Assembly (NCBI RefSeq): GCF_002217395.1
Contig: NZ_MUHD01000027.1
Location: forward strand, 129,762 to 193,761
DNA from: Flavobacterium plurextorum
Lineage (GTDB): Bacteria; Bacteroidota; Bacteroidia; Flavobacteriales; Flavobacteriaceae
DNA length: 64,000 bases
Direction of reading: 5' to 3'
Part shown: one piece after another, positions 8,075 through 17,859 of the stretch
How positions within the stretch are numbered: position 1 is the stretch's first letter
Layout of the letters: every line of letters starts with the position of its first letter
Notes under the pieces: model-generated
Database searches by the model: none
What the model was told of the DNA's origin: nothing
What the model saw: only the letters and a program-made list of their open reading frames with translations
Translations under genes and position numbers: made by a program

Positions 8075-10090
8075 TTATTTAAGAGGAATATTAATTGTGC
8101 TTCCGTCTTTAATCAGTTTGGTATATACTATTTTTTTTCCATTAGAGATGGTTACTTTCAATTCTTTATTCACTCTTTCAACAGTAATATCAAAATCTTT
8201 TTCAAAAGCATGTATTCGACGCAGTTTCATAACAGGCCAAGATTTTGGAAGCCTCGGTGTAAAATCAAAACTGCTTAAACCAGTAGGACGAATGCCAAAT
8301 AATCCCTCTGTAAAAATTCTACAATATAAACCGCTTTCGGCAGAAAGATGTCTCTGATCTCCTTCAGGATAAGCTTCTACAGGATACGGAACATGATCGC
8401 CTAACAAACGACGGTTCGAATAATAATGTAAAAAATCCAGTACTTTATCCGTTTCTCCCGCTGCCAATACACCTCTTAAAGCATATAAAGTCGAGCGGTC
8501 CCAAAATATTTTATCACCGGCAATACTGGCAAGACCATCTTTTGTCCATAATCTTGGAGAAAACAAAGCATCTATAGTTCCCGCTTTTCGATCATAAATT
8601 CCCATTGTCAGCGGTGTACAAATCCAGGCTCTTAAAACATCATTTTCTTTGTAATACTTATAAGTTTCAAAACCTTCTATCTTAGCTCCAAAATACTTTT
8701 CAATAGCTGTTTTTAATTTTTCAGCCTCAGCTTTATAATTTTTCAGCTGCGTTTTGTCTTTGCCTAAAGCTTCGCCTAAATATACAGCAGAGTTAAGAGC
8801 ATCATAATACAAAGAAGAAGTATTAAGATTAGCTTTTCCAGCAGGAAGACGTCCTTCGAGTTCATCAGAATCAGAAGTTACAACACCATCAGAGTTTAGT
8901 TTTCTATGACAATACTCTAAACACCACTCAATCAATGGCCATAATTGTTTAGCTTCATTTGCATTTCCTTTAGAAAGCGCATAACGTGCTGCTCCGTAGG
9001 CTATCATTGCGCCATCGCCTCGATCACCGGCACCATCCCAGATATCGGTTCCTTCGGCGACAATCGAACTTGGAATAGGTTTGTATTCTTGGTTCATGAA
9101 TTTAGCAAATTGCAAATAAGCATTTAACGATGCTTGATTACCATATTCATATCCTAAAAACGGAAAGAAAGGACCAATATATTCTGCCTGATCGTTTGCC
9201 CAGATAGCGGCATAATACGATTCTCCTCCAGGACCATGCATAGGACCGCCTTTAGTTTCAAAAATACTTTCAGAAGCTCTGATTTTGGCAAAAGCAAATT
9301 CTGTATTCAAAACTTCATCAGGTGTTTCTAATATGAGTTTATCCCAAATTTCCTGGATTAATTTTAAACGTTTATCTTTTTCTTCTTCAATGTTTACAAC
9401 TGGAACTTGTTCGTTTGTTTTACCTGCCGAATAGAAAACAGAAAAACGAATTGTTTCATTTGTTTGCAGATTAAAATTTCCGTGATTAAAAAGATCTACA
9501 TGCAAATCATAACTTCCTTCAGTTCCTTTTGCGGGATCTGATGTGTAAATGGCATTTGATTTTGGAATCTCTATAACACAAGTTTTATCGGAAATATTCT
9601 TAATGGTATAAATTTCACAATATCCAGATAAGGTTGTTGACGGGAAAAATTGTCTCGTTAATTCGAGAGTATTACCCGATTTACTCTTAACCAATAATGT
9701 TCCGTTCAGCGTTAATGAAGTGACTTTTTCTGACGCAATAGGTTTGTAATTCACCGTCACCAAATCAAAAGCATCTTGCGCAAGCTGACGCGTAAAACTG
9801 GCATGGGTATTATTTGGGATGGTTCTCAGCATTGGCCAAACCAAACTTCGTGTCGCCTGAAACGTTCCGTCTGCAGCAACACCATATCGTAATACGCAGG
9901 AGATTTTTTTACCACTCATTTCGATATGATCTTTATGCGGAATATTGTTGTTTATCTGCCAAGAAATAGCCCCGTCTTTGTCAATCTGCCAGCGGCGCTC
10001 TTCTTGTGAAAAGAGCTTACTGGTAAAAAAACAAAGTGCGGCTGCGACAAATAAAAAATGTTTTCGGGTTTTGGTAAATAATCTCTTCAT
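8075..10090 (-). CDS. Putative secreted (alpha/alpha)6-barrel glycosidase (PUL)
   Basis: The 671-residue product has a signal peptide (FVAAALCFFTSKLFSQ). A beta-sandwich-like N-terminal part (~25-240) precedes an alpha-helical catalytic-like region (~250-600) with acidic motifs at hairpin ends: YYAAIWANDQAEYIGPF, IWDGAGDRGDGAMIAYGAA and VTSDSDELEGRLPAG. That layout fits the six-hairpin glycosidase superfamily (GH78/GH95/GH15-like), but I cannot name the family. It is the last gene of the leftward susC-susD arm, 149 bp after the other glycosidase-like gene. A role in cleaving the glycan imported by SusCD is inferred; catalytic residues are not assigned. Confidence 0.7.
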   Translation of the reverse strand: MKRLFTKTRKHFLFVAAALCFFTSKLFSQEERRWQIDKDGAISWQINNNIPHKDHIEMSGKKISCVLRYGVAADGTFQATRSLVWPMLRTIPNNTHASFTRQLAQDAFDLVTVNYKPIASEKVTSLTLNGTLLVKSKSGNTLELTRQFFPSTTLSGYCEIYTIKNISDKTCVIEIPKSNAIYTSDPAKGTEGSYDLHVDLFNHGNFNLQTNETIRFSVFYSAGKTNEQVPVVNIEEEKDKRLKLIQEIWDKLILETPDEVLNTEFAFAKIRASESIFETKGGPMHGPGGESYYAAIWANDQAEYIGPFFPFLGYEYGNQASLNAYLQFAKFMNQEYKPIPSSIVAEGTDIWDGAGDRGDGAMIAYGAARYALSKGNANEAKQLWPLIEWCLEYCHRKLNSDGVVTSDSDELEGRLPAGKANLNTSSLYYDALNSAVYLGEALGKDKTQLKNYKAEAEKLKTAIEKYFGAKIEGFETYKYYKENDVLRAWICTPLTMGIYDRKAGTIDALFSPRLWTKDGLASIAGDKIFWDRSTLYALRGVLAAGETDKVLDFLHYYSNRRLLGDHVPYPVEAYPEGDQRHLSAESGLYCRIFTEGLFGIRPTGLSSFDFTPRLPKSWPVMKLRRIHAFEKDFDITVERVNKELKVTISNGKKIVYTKLIKDGSTINIPLK

Positions 10091-10182
10091 TACAATTGTT
10101 TTTTAATTTCTATAAGGGGCAAATAGCCATTTTTCAGGCTGCATATTCTGTTGTATAATTACCGCCAAAAGTTTTATCTATC

Positions 10183-10201
10183 GTGTTAGTAGTACTTGTA
10201 T
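10183..10201. promoter_or_regulatory. Weak variant of the PUL dyad
   Basis: The sequence GTGTTAGTA-G-TACTTGTAT resembles the 20-bp dyads at 16951 and 17603 (AAACTGGTA-GG-TACTAGTAT) but has a one-base spacer and several mismatches. It lies 93 bp upstream of the 671-residue glycosidase gene. It could be chance in AT-rich DNA. Confidence 0.25.
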
Positions 10202-10239
10202 GTGTTGTCGTTTTGATAAATATTGCTTTTGCTAAGTTA

Positions 10240-11673
10240 TTATTTAAAAGATGCACTTAGTTGTTGTCCTGAATTTACAGAGACATCAACAAAAGAGCAT
10301 ATATTTCCCATAACATCTTTATCATGTTTGGCGGTAATTTTTTTATTATTTACAAACAGCGTATCATAATTTCCAGAGAACATTGCCCGCCATTGTATCG
10401 TAATATTTCCTTTGTTCTGAACTATCGTTTTTTGATTTTCGTGTTTTACAAACAATACAGTGTTTAAAACAGATAAGTTATCTACTTGAGATGCAATTCC
10501 ATTTTTTACACGATGTAAAGTAGTTACCCTTTTGTTTAAAGCATCTGGCTCAATTCCCATATAGCCATGTATAACGCCTTCAATTACGCCGTATGAAACT
10601 TCAGGATATTCTCTTCTTTTTGTTTCAGGATCAGTCAAGTGTAAAATATATTGATAAGCTTTATCCTCAAAACCATATTTATATAATAAAAATGGGAGGT
10701 AGGATAAACTCTCGACATTTGTTTTTTGAGAAACAATATGCTCGATTGTTTTTTTAATTCGGGTTTTGTCATTTAAGGCATCAAACCATAGTAAAAAAAG
10801 TTCACCTCCGTCTTTGCTGAATTTTCCGTCAGCAGTATAAATAACATTGTAAGTTGAAGTTAAATCATCCCACCAAATTTGTTCTATTTGCTGTTGGTAC
10901 TTTGCTGCTTTTTTCTCGAAGAATTCAGCCTTTTGAAAATCTCCCTTTTGTCTTAAAACAGCAGCGTAAGTTGACAATCCGCGGTAAATTGCTGCCACCA
11001 AATCAACGCCCATTTTTAACCCCGGAATTCCTTCCGAATAAGAAGCAAGTCCTCGGCATCTCTGAAAGTCGTCTTCTATATTAAATGAAACACCAGCATT
11101 TGGAAATTCAGGTCTGGATAATAATGAGTCTGAATCTAATACCCAGCGTTCGATATAGTTCGTTGCCGATTTTTCGAAAAAGTTTTCAAATTCTGGATTT
11201 TTGATATAAGCTTCATCACCAGTCCATAAATACAAGCGCCAGCACGCAAAAATGACATCAAAATTGCTGTTTAGATTGTACCAGAACTCTTTGTCATTTC
11301 TATAATCCTCAGGCGCAGGTTTTCCGTATTTGTTGATTTCCCAATACGAACACCAGTCTTTACTTTCAGAAATGTTTTGTGCAAATAAAGAAAGCATATT
11401 TTTATTTTCTTTATTTAATCCTAGTATTTCAGCACCAATACTTTGATGTGATACATCTCGCATACAAAAAGCAGATCGTGCAGGAAGTGCAGCTTCGTAC
11501 CAAGGACCTGCAGGATCGTTTGAATTTCCTTTATAGCTTAAAGCCATTTTTTTTGCACGTTCAAAAGCCAGTTCAATTGCTAGATCTGTAGATTTGAAAG
11601 TTGCAGTATTTTGACCAAATCCATTAAAAAAGAAAAAGCAATTTAGAGCAGTAATTATAAGTACATTTTTCAT
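10240..11673 (-). CDS. Putative secreted (alpha/alpha)6-barrel glycoside hydrolase (PUL)
   Basis: The 477-residue product has a signal peptide ending NGFGQ. The body is helical and rich in Trp/Tyr with motifs typical of six-hairpin carbohydrate enzymes: PARSAFCMRDVSHQSIGAE near the N terminus, WCSYWEINKYGKPAPEDYR, and repeated barrel hairpins (YNLNSNFDVIFACWRLYLW). The C-terminal ~80 residues form a beta-rich module. It is third in the leftward arm (susC, susD, this, second glycosidase) and separated from susD by a strong hairpin. The family number and substrate cannot be read with confidence. Confidence 0.7.
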   Translation of the reverse strand: MKNVLIITALNCFFFFNGFGQNTATFKSTDLAIELAFERAKKMALSYKGNSNDPAGPWYEAALPARSAFCMRDVSHQSIGAEILGLNKENKNMLSLFAQNISESKDWCSYWEINKYGKPAPEDYRNDKEFWYNLNSNFDVIFACWRLYLWTGDEAYIKNPEFENFFEKSATNYIERWVLDSDSLLSRPEFPNAGVSFNIEDDFQRCRGLASYSEGIPGLKMGVDLVAAIYRGLSTYAAVLRQKGDFQKAEFFEKKAAKYQQQIEQIWWDDLTSTYNVIYTADGKFSKDGGELFLLWFDALNDKTRIKKTIEHIVSQKTNVESLSYLPFLLYKYGFEDKAYQYILHLTDPETKRREYPEVSYGVIEGVIHGYMGIEPDALNKRVTTLHRVKNGIASQVDNLSVLNTVLFVKHENQKTIVQNKGNITIQWRAMFSGNYDTLFVNNKKITAKHDKDVMGNICSFVDVSVNSGQQLSASFK

Positions 11674-11736
11674 TTGGCTGTTTTCTGTTTGGATTATTTT
11701 TAGAATAAAATAACATGGTATAATTGAAATTTAAAA

Positions 11737-11768
11737 GCAAACCCACACAACAAATAAAGTGGGTTTGC
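11737..11768 (-). terminator. Hairpin between susD and glycosidase gene
   Basis: GCAAACCCAC and GTGGGTTTGC form a 10-bp stem with a 12-base loop, followed on the minus strand by TTTTAAATTT. It may attenuate or process the susCD transcript before the enzyme genes, lowering their expression relative to susCD. Confidence 0.7.
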
Positions 11769-11815
11769 AGTTTCTCAGTTTTTAAATAAACGATACTTTG
11801 GGGGAGTATCGATTT

Positions 11816-13483
11816 TTAATTATAACCCGGATTTTGAGTCAAACTTGTTCTATTAGTTTCATCTCTTGGAATAGGTAATAAATAATGCTGAGGTTTGAAA
11901 ATTCTCTCTTGAACTTTTGTGTACGTATATGTTTTTGAACCGTCGCTGTTTTTCGTAATAACAACTCCCATCAAAGGCTTGTTTTCGGTATCTTCGGCAA
12001 TTTTCCAGCGGCGAACATCGTAGTAGCGGAATCCTTCCAAACATAACTCGACTTGTCTTTCATTGCGAATTTTCTTTTCTAAAGAAGTACCAGTTAAACC
12101 TGCCAGCGGAATTGTTATTCCTGCACGTTTTCTTATCGCATTTAGATATTGAATCGCTGTGCCTTCATTACCAAGTTTAAATTGTGCTTCGGCATAGTTA
12201 AGGTAAATTTCGCCTAAACGAGAAATAATCCAAGCTTTGTTCGTTTGTGTTTCACTATTATAATTGTAGGTTGTATCACAATATTTGCGGAAGGTATAAC
12301 GTGTTTTACTGGCATTCCAAGTATCCCATCCTTGAGGAGAATCTAATCCGCCTTCGTAAAATTCAGCTTTATTTGAACTTCCAACATCATAGCGATCTTT
12401 AAAAAATTCTGGTTTTCCATAAGCACGTCCATCGTACACAATGTTTTTATAAAAACGCGGATCTCTGTTTACATATGGTTTTTGAGGATTATAACCAGAT
12501 GTTGGATCAGTAATGTCTTTTCCGTCAGCAGTTCCATAAGCATCGATATGACTTTGACTTGGCGCAAAATTTGCCCAGCCGTGAAAACCACTTGGAGAAT
12601 TAAACATTTCTACACCGTTAAAAGCACTCCATTGCGGATCTTTACTAGACAAACGAGAGCAGATAATTTCAGAATTATCGGTTGTAAAAAGATCTTCGTA
12701 CTTTTTATCATAAAGCTGATAAAGATTTAAATCCATAACCGCTTTTGCGGCGTCAGATGCTTTTTTCCATTTGTTTAAATCATTAGAAGTATTCCATTGC
12801 GGACTTGCTGCATAAAGTAACGTTCTTGATTTGATGGCTAATGCGGCACCTTTTGTGATTTTTCCCAGACTAGTAGCAGTTAAAGGCAGTAATTCAGCAG
12901 ATTTATCTAACTCTGTTACAATAAAATCAACACACTGATCATAGCTGCTGCGATCAACTTTAAAATTACTATTCAGATCAAAAGGAACCGTAATAAGCGG
13001 AACTCCTCCATAATCGCTTATTAATTTAAAATAAGAATAAGCTCTTAAAAAAATTACTTCACCTTTTAATCTGTTGCGAGAGGCATCGTCTCCTGGAACC
13101 TTATCAATTCGAGATAAAAAGATGTTGCAATTTTGAATTGTAGCATATGTTGGTTTCCAGATATCAAAATCATTTGCGTTATCAGGTGTAAGAGCTCCTG
13201 AATTTAAAGTCCAAATATCATAATCGTTAAAATTATTAAAAGCTTCATCACAAGCAGTCGATAAAATCCAGCTTCTATTTGTTCTATTGTTCCAATTGTG
13301 CTGTGTACTTGGTAAAACAGTATATAGATTGTTTGCAAAAGCTTCAGCAAGTTTCAAATCATTCCAAACCGTTGCATCGGTATAAGAGTCTAACGGAACT
13401 TTGTCTAACGGATCTTCACTGCAAGAAGTGAACGAGGTAATTATCATAAGAAAAGAAGTAAGGATAAATACCTTCTTTTTCAT
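11816..13483 (-). CDS. SusD/RagB-family glycan-binding lipoprotein
   Basis: This is the cell-surface starch-binding-like partner of SusC, capturing oligosaccharide for TonB-dependent import. From MKKKVFIL (start 13483) the lipobox Cys is residue 21 (ITSFTSC). An in-frame ATG at 13516 would add 11 residues. Family hallmarks include the N-terminal PLDKVPLDSYTDATVWND, TPR helices, RLKGEVIFLRAYSYFKLI, the C-terminal IRNERQVELCLEGFRYYDVRRWK motif and the final IPRDETNRTSLTQNPGYN. It follows susC by about 60 bp, which is the canonical order. Confidence 0.95.
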   Translation of the reverse strand: MKKKVFILTSFLMIITSFTSCSEDPLDKVPLDSYTDATVWNDLKLAEAFANNLYTVLPSTQHNWNNRTNRSWILSTACDEAFNNFNDYDIWTLNSGALTPDNANDFDIWKPTYATIQNCNIFLSRIDKVPGDDASRNRLKGEVIFLRAYSYFKLISDYGGVPLITVPFDLNSNFKVDRSSYDQCVDFIVTELDKSAELLPLTATSLGKITKGAALAIKSRTLLYAASPQWNTSNDLNKWKKASDAAKAVMDLNLYQLYDKKYEDLFTTDNSEIICSRLSSKDPQWSAFNGVEMFNSPSGFHGWANFAPSQSHIDAYGTADGKDITDPTSGYNPQKPYVNRDPRFYKNIVYDGRAYGKPEFFKDRYDVGSSNKAEFYEGGLDSPQGWDTWNASKTRYTFRKYCDTTYNYNSETQTNKAWIISRLGEIYLNYAEAQFKLGNEGTAIQYLNAIRKRAGITIPLAGLTGTSLEKKIRNERQVELCLEGFRYYDVRRWKIAEDTENKPLMGVVITKNSDGSKTYTYTKVQERIFKPQHYLLPIPRDETNRTSLTQNPGYN

Positions 13484-13543
13484 ATCTATTAGTTTATTGA
13501 TTTTATAATTTTTCATGTCTAAATATTTTTTTTGGTTGCAGCA

Positions 13544-16500
13544 TTATAGTTCGATACTTACGCCCACTCTGTAGATGCGGGTTTGAGGGTAATTAACTCC
13601 CGTAGTATTATTAGTTTCAGGATCTCTGTTGTATTTTTTCATATTATCAATAGAAAATATATTAGTTCCTCCTGCATAAAATCTCATATTCAAAACTCCA
13701 AATCTAGAAAGTGCTTTTTCTGGTAATACATAAGATATTTCTAATGATTTTAATCTAAAGAAAGAAGCATCTCTTAACCAGAAATCAGCTGGAATATTAT
13801 TTCTATTATCTGAATCATTGAAAGCTGCAGGATATTTAGAATTAGGATTATCTGCTGTAAATCTGTCATTGTATAACCATGTTGGCGGTGCTACAATTGC
13901 TCCTTGACCTTGCGGAAGAATCATTTGTTTAGCCTGTGACTGCCCTGTCCAAAGTAAGTCGATTGAAAAACCTTTGTATTCTGCTCTCATCGGAATACCG
14001 TAAGCAATTTTTGGCGTAGCTGATTCTGGAATTCTAACTTTATCATTAGATGTTATGCTGCCGTCGCCATCTGTATCTTTTACCCAAATATCTCCAGGTT
14101 TAGCACCTTCAAAATGAGCCGAATTGTCAACATCTGCTTGTGTGCGGTAAATACCGTTTGTTTGATAAACTAACCAAGAATCGATTGCTTTTCCAGTTGA
14201 TTTTTGCCATTCAGGAATGTTTGAAGCTTCGTCACGAAATAACACCTCACTCTGTGCATAAGTAAGATTAAAACCTACATTGTATTTAAAGTTATGACTG
14301 TTATCACCATAATTTATCGACCAGTCAACACCTCTGTTAACCGTTTCTCCAATATTTTCTTTAGGAAGTGCTAATCCTGTGAATAAAGGAACCGATGCAT
14401 TTCTTGCTGCTAAAATATCAGATCTTTTGTTGCTGAAATAATCAAAAGTTGCCGTCAATTTGTTGTTTAAGAAAGCAAAATCAAAACCAATATTTGTTGA
14501 GTTCTGAATCTCCCACGTAATATTAGGATTTGGTGTAGACGAAAGATATATACTATTGTTTAAGGTATAATCTGAACCAAAATAAGTGTAATTCTGTTGA
14601 TTTGTAGTTAACTGATATCTTGTCAAGAAAAGATATTGGTTTGGATAAAATACACCATTAATCCATTCGCTCAAGTCATCATTACCCATTTTCCCCCAAG
14701 AAGCTCTTATTTTAAGCTGATCGATTGCTTTTATGTTGTTTTTGAAAAAAGGTTCTTCAGATATTTTCCAACCTGCAGATACTGCAGGAAACATTCCCCA
14801 GCGTGTTGAAGACGGGAAATTAAATGATCCATTGTAACGTGCAGAAAATTCAGCAAAATATTTATTGTCATAGTTATAAGCAACACGCCCTAAATAACTT
14901 TCCCTTCCGTCTTGATAAGCGCCGCCTGTTGCATTTTGCCCTTTGGTGCTTCCAGTAAAAATTTGATCTAATTGATCACTCAATAAGTCTCTTCTATAAG
15001 CAGAAGTTTCCGTTTTATCAGTTGTATTCTGCTCATATCCAACAAAAGCATTAAAACCATGTTTGTTGAATTTGCGATCGTAAGCAAGTTTTATGAAATA
15101 AGTATTTTGATTTGTAATTTGTTCATTCTGATAAACACTTGTAATACTCGTGCTGTTTTTTACATTGTTGTAACTATCATTTGTTTTATCGTACGAGTAA
15201 GCATCCCACGGTTTAGTGAATTTTTTTTGACTTCTAACATTGTAATCAAATGCAGCATAACCATTTAAGGAAAGACCTTCAGTAATTTTAGGTAATTTTA
15301 AATCAAATCCTATTTTTGGGTTTACAATTAAGTTTAAAACCTTATCGTAACCAGCAGCTGGAGAAGACATTAAAATTGGGTTTCTTCCATTTGCAATTCC
15401 CGAAGTAGGATAACCATTTTTCCAGTATGCAGGAATGAATGGATACATACTGACAGTTTCGTGCATAATGCTTGACATACTTACCGCAGGATAATTTCTG
15501 TCTTCTTTTCGAGTAGCAATATCAAGGTTAACTTTCAGGTTTGAAGATATATTGACATCAATATTAGATCTCAAATTAAACTGTCTGTATCTTTCGTCAC
15601 TTTCTCTAAGATTACTTTCTTGGTTTAGATATTGCCCAGAAAAGAAATACTTCACTTGATCGTTACCTCCATTTACAGAAAGAGAAACGTTTGATTGAGG
15701 AGCATCTTTTCGATACGTTTGTCGTAACCAGTCTGTACTGGTATAATTTGGATCATTACCCGCTTTGTATTTATCGATATCAGACTGCGTATAAGGAAGT
15801 GTTGTGCCTTTGTTTGCATTAAGCTCATTGTAATACGTCATATACTGCCAAGAGTTAACCCTTTCATCTATTCTTGTTAACTGCTGAATGCCATACGATC
15901 CGTCAACTTTTATAGTTGGAGCACCAACTTTACCTCTTTTTGTAGTAACCAAAATTACCCCGTTTGCAGATCGAACACCGTAGATTGCTGCCGAAGCATC
16001 TTTTAAAACAGTAACTGATTCTATATCATCAGGATTTATCCTATTTAGATCACGATCAGGAATACCATCTACGACTATCAACGGACTTGTACCACCTCCA
16101 AATGAGTTGAATCCTCTAATTAATAAAGTCGAGCTGTCATCGCCAGGTCTTCCAGAACGATTGTTTGCAATAACACCAGACATACGTCCGGCAATTCCAT
16201 TTGAAACGTTTGCCGATGCATTTTGTGTTAATACAGCTCCTTTGATTGATGAAATAGCGCCAGTTGTTGATCCTTTTTTCTGAGTACCATATCCAACAAC
16301 AACGACTTCATTTAAAGTTTGATTTTGTTCTTCTAGTTGAATATTCGCGGCATTTGCAGCGCTGACTTCTTTAGTTACAAAGCCTGTAAATGAAACGACA
16401 AGAATACTGTTTGAGTCAGGAACTTCAATCGTAAAATTTCCGTCGAAGTCTGTAGTTACTCCAATTTTTGTTCCTTTTAGAATAACGTTAACGCCTGGAA

Positions 16501-16786
16501 GCGGTTCTCCCTTTGTTCCAGTTACTTTTCCTTTTATAGTTTTTTGTTCTGCAGCTAAAAAAGAGATTTTTGTCATTTCAGAAATCGGCAGAATAGATTC
16601 TGTACTGCTATTTCCTTTGATTAAAGTGTTATTAAACTTCGAAAAAAATGAAGCGTTCTTTGATTCTGTTGCTGCCGAAACGTGTAAAGTCATCGCGATC
16701 AGCAATCCAGATGTTAGTTTGGCAGTCTTCCAAAACTCAGAAGAAAGCCAATCGTTTGTTGGTTTGTCTTTGATTAAAAATTTCAT
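13544..16786 (-). CDS. SusC/RagA-family TonB-linked outer-membrane protein
   Basis: The 1080-residue protein is the outer-membrane transporter of the locus. After a hydrophobic N-terminal segment (TSGLLIAMTLHVSAA) there is a carboxypeptidase-regulatory-like domain (~83-160, with KGEPLPGVNVILKGT and GVTTDFDGNFTI). The SusC junction LNEVVVVGYGTQKKGS follows, then the plug with IESVTVLKDASAAIYG and a long beta-barrel ending YPQTRIYRVGVSIEL. Substrate-loaded SusD closes over this barrel and import is driven by TonB-ExbBD. It is the first gene of the leftward arm, and its upstream region carries a 20-bp dyad (16951-16970). Confidence 0.96.
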   Translation of the reverse strand: MKFLIKDKPTNDWLSSEFWKTAKLTSGLLIAMTLHVSAATESKNASFFSKFNNTLIKGNSSTESILPISEMTKISFLAAEQKTIKGKVTGTKGEPLPGVNVILKGTKIGVTTDFDGNFTIEVPDSNSILVVSFTGFVTKEVSAANAANIQLEEQNQTLNEVVVVGYGTQKKGSTTGAISSIKGAVLTQNASANVSNGIAGRMSGVIANNRSGRPGDDSSTLLIRGFNSFGGGTSPLIVVDGIPDRDLNRINPDDIESVTVLKDASAAIYGVRSANGVILVTTKRGKVGAPTIKVDGSYGIQQLTRIDERVNSWQYMTYYNELNANKGTTLPYTQSDIDKYKAGNDPNYTSTDWLRQTYRKDAPQSNVSLSVNGGNDQVKYFFSGQYLNQESNLRESDERYRQFNLRSNIDVNISSNLKVNLDIATRKEDRNYPAVSMSSIMHETVSMYPFIPAYWKNGYPTSGIANGRNPILMSSPAAGYDKVLNLIVNPKIGFDLKLPKITEGLSLNGYAAFDYNVRSQKKFTKPWDAYSYDKTNDSYNNVKNSTSITSVYQNEQITNQNTYFIKLAYDRKFNKHGFNAFVGYEQNTTDKTETSAYRRDLLSDQLDQIFTGSTKGQNATGGAYQDGRESYLGRVAYNYDNKYFAEFSARYNGSFNFPSSTRWGMFPAVSAGWKISEEPFFKNNIKAIDQLKIRASWGKMGNDDLSEWINGVFYPNQYLFLTRYQLTTNQQNYTYFGSDYTLNNSIYLSSTPNPNITWEIQNSTNIGFDFAFLNNKLTATFDYFSNKRSDILAARNASVPLFTGLALPKENIGETVNRGVDWSINYGDNSHNFKYNVGFNLTYAQSEVLFRDEASNIPEWQKSTGKAIDSWLVYQTNGIYRTQADVDNSAHFEGAKPGDIWVKDTDGDGSITSNDKVRIPESATPKIAYGIPMRAEYKGFSIDLLWTGQSQAKQMILPQGQGAIVAPPTWLYNDRFTADNPNSKYPAAFNDSDNRNNIPADFWLRDASFFRLKSLEISYVLPEKALSRFGVLNMRFYAGGTNIFSIDNMKKYNRDPETNNTTGVNYPQTRIYRVGVSIEL

Positions 16787-16950
16787 TTGTAAAAACGGTT
16801 TTTGGTTAGTAATGTACTCTCTGGTTCTAGTTCATAATATCCTTCGTTTTCATTTTAAGAAAACAAACAGAAATGCATAGAGTAGTGCAGATTGTTTACA
16901 GAAAGAGATAAAATTGAAAATCAAAATTATAAAGGTTTCTGTATTTTTTC

Positions 16951-16970
16951 ATACCAGTACCTACCAGTTT
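16951..16970 (-). promoter_or_regulatory. 20-bp dyad, susC-proximal
   Basis: On the minus strand it reads AAACTGGTAGGTACTGGTAT, two TACYRGT half-sites around a GG spacer. It matches the copy at 17603-17622 at 19 of 20 bases in opposite orientation, and lies about 165 bp upstream of the susC start. It is a probable operator or activator site. The cognate regulator is not in the window. Confidence 0.6.
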
Positions 16971-17263
16971 GTTTGCGATATGTTTAAAATATTATCATAA
17001 TTTAATGTAATATGAAAAAAAAGTGGATAATATATGAATATAAGTCATAAAACAGGAAAGGAGCTAGAATGACGGAATTTGCTGATTATTTTTAAAGATG
17101 AAAATATTTCACTGCTAATCTAAAAGCGGAAACACTAATTTTTGTCTCTTTAGAATGGAGTAAAAAAACAGCAGCTCGTTTTTTGAAAAAATGGATAATA
17201 TAGTATCAAAAAAAAAATTTGCTAAGTTTTACGATTGTTTCCAATTTTTCTAATTTTTAAACC

Positions 17264-17272
17264 ATACCAGTA
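17264..17272 (-). promoter_or_regulatory. Isolated dyad half-site
   Basis: ATACCAGTA equals one half of the 20-bp dyad at 16951; the second half is absent (TCAAAAAG follows). It may be an auxiliary or degenerate site. Confidence 0.3.
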
Positions 17273-17433
17273 TCAAAAAGTTAAATCGGTGTAGGAATAA
17301 GCTTGTTTTAAATTGTGTCAGTTCACTTTAGAGTTTGTTTTTTTAGACTTAAAATGGTTGAAACTTATGCATTATCAGTTTGTTAACCTCTATTTGTTTT
17401 TCTGTTATTTAAAACGAGTAAAAAAAACTCAAT

Positions 17434-17445
17434 TTACTGGTAGGT
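17434..17445 (+). promoter_or_regulatory. Isolated dyad half-site
   Basis: TACTGGTAGGT matches the left half plus spacer of the 20-bp dyad; the right half is replaced by a T run. Confidence 0.3.
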
Positions 17446-17602
17446 TTTTTTTCTGGCTTCTTTCATCTTGAGTAAGATCGTTCAAACTGCTTTTTTAAAA
17501 TCCTTATTATCGATCGAGTTTTCAGTAAAATGATGATTTTTTAGCATTCTTAAATTATTTCAAACCAAGATTATTTTTCAGAGTGCAGCATTTATTAAAA
17601 AG

Positions 17603-17622
17603 AAACTGGTAGGTACTAGTAT
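17603..17622 (+). promoter_or_regulatory. 20-bp dyad, alpha-galactosidase-proximal
   Basis: The sequence AAACTGGTAGGTACTAGTAT is the partner of 16951-16970 with one mismatch and opposite orientation. It is 237 bp upstream of the GH36 start. The two copies thus face the two divergent arms, consistent with one regulator controlling both. Confidence 0.6.
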
Positions 17623-17859
17623 GTTTGTGAATGTGATTGTAATATTTTTGAATTTCATTTTTCACAAGTAAATAATAGAAACAGAAAAAACAATACAGTT
17701 TATTGTGAATTATATAATGCAAGAACTCAAGTTAATACCTGTTGATTCAATTATAAAATAGGATGCAGTTGTTGCTTAGATTACACTTTACAAGCATAAA
17801 ACCAAAATGAGATTTCAATTCTTATAATAATAACTACTTATAACTACCAACTACCTTTT

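Larger units (their letters stand above)
16787..17859. other. 1.07-kb gene-free divergent regulatory region of the PUL
   Basis: No coding sequence is apparent on either strand. The stretch is very AT-rich and separates the leftward susC arm from the rightward alpha-galactosidase arm. It holds two near-identical inverted 20-bp dyads, two isolated half-sites, and a short direct repeat GGATAATATA (17024-17033 and 17191-17200 region). The length is unusual for this gene-dense window; an unrecognised sRNA or extra operator sites are possible. Confidence 0.7.
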
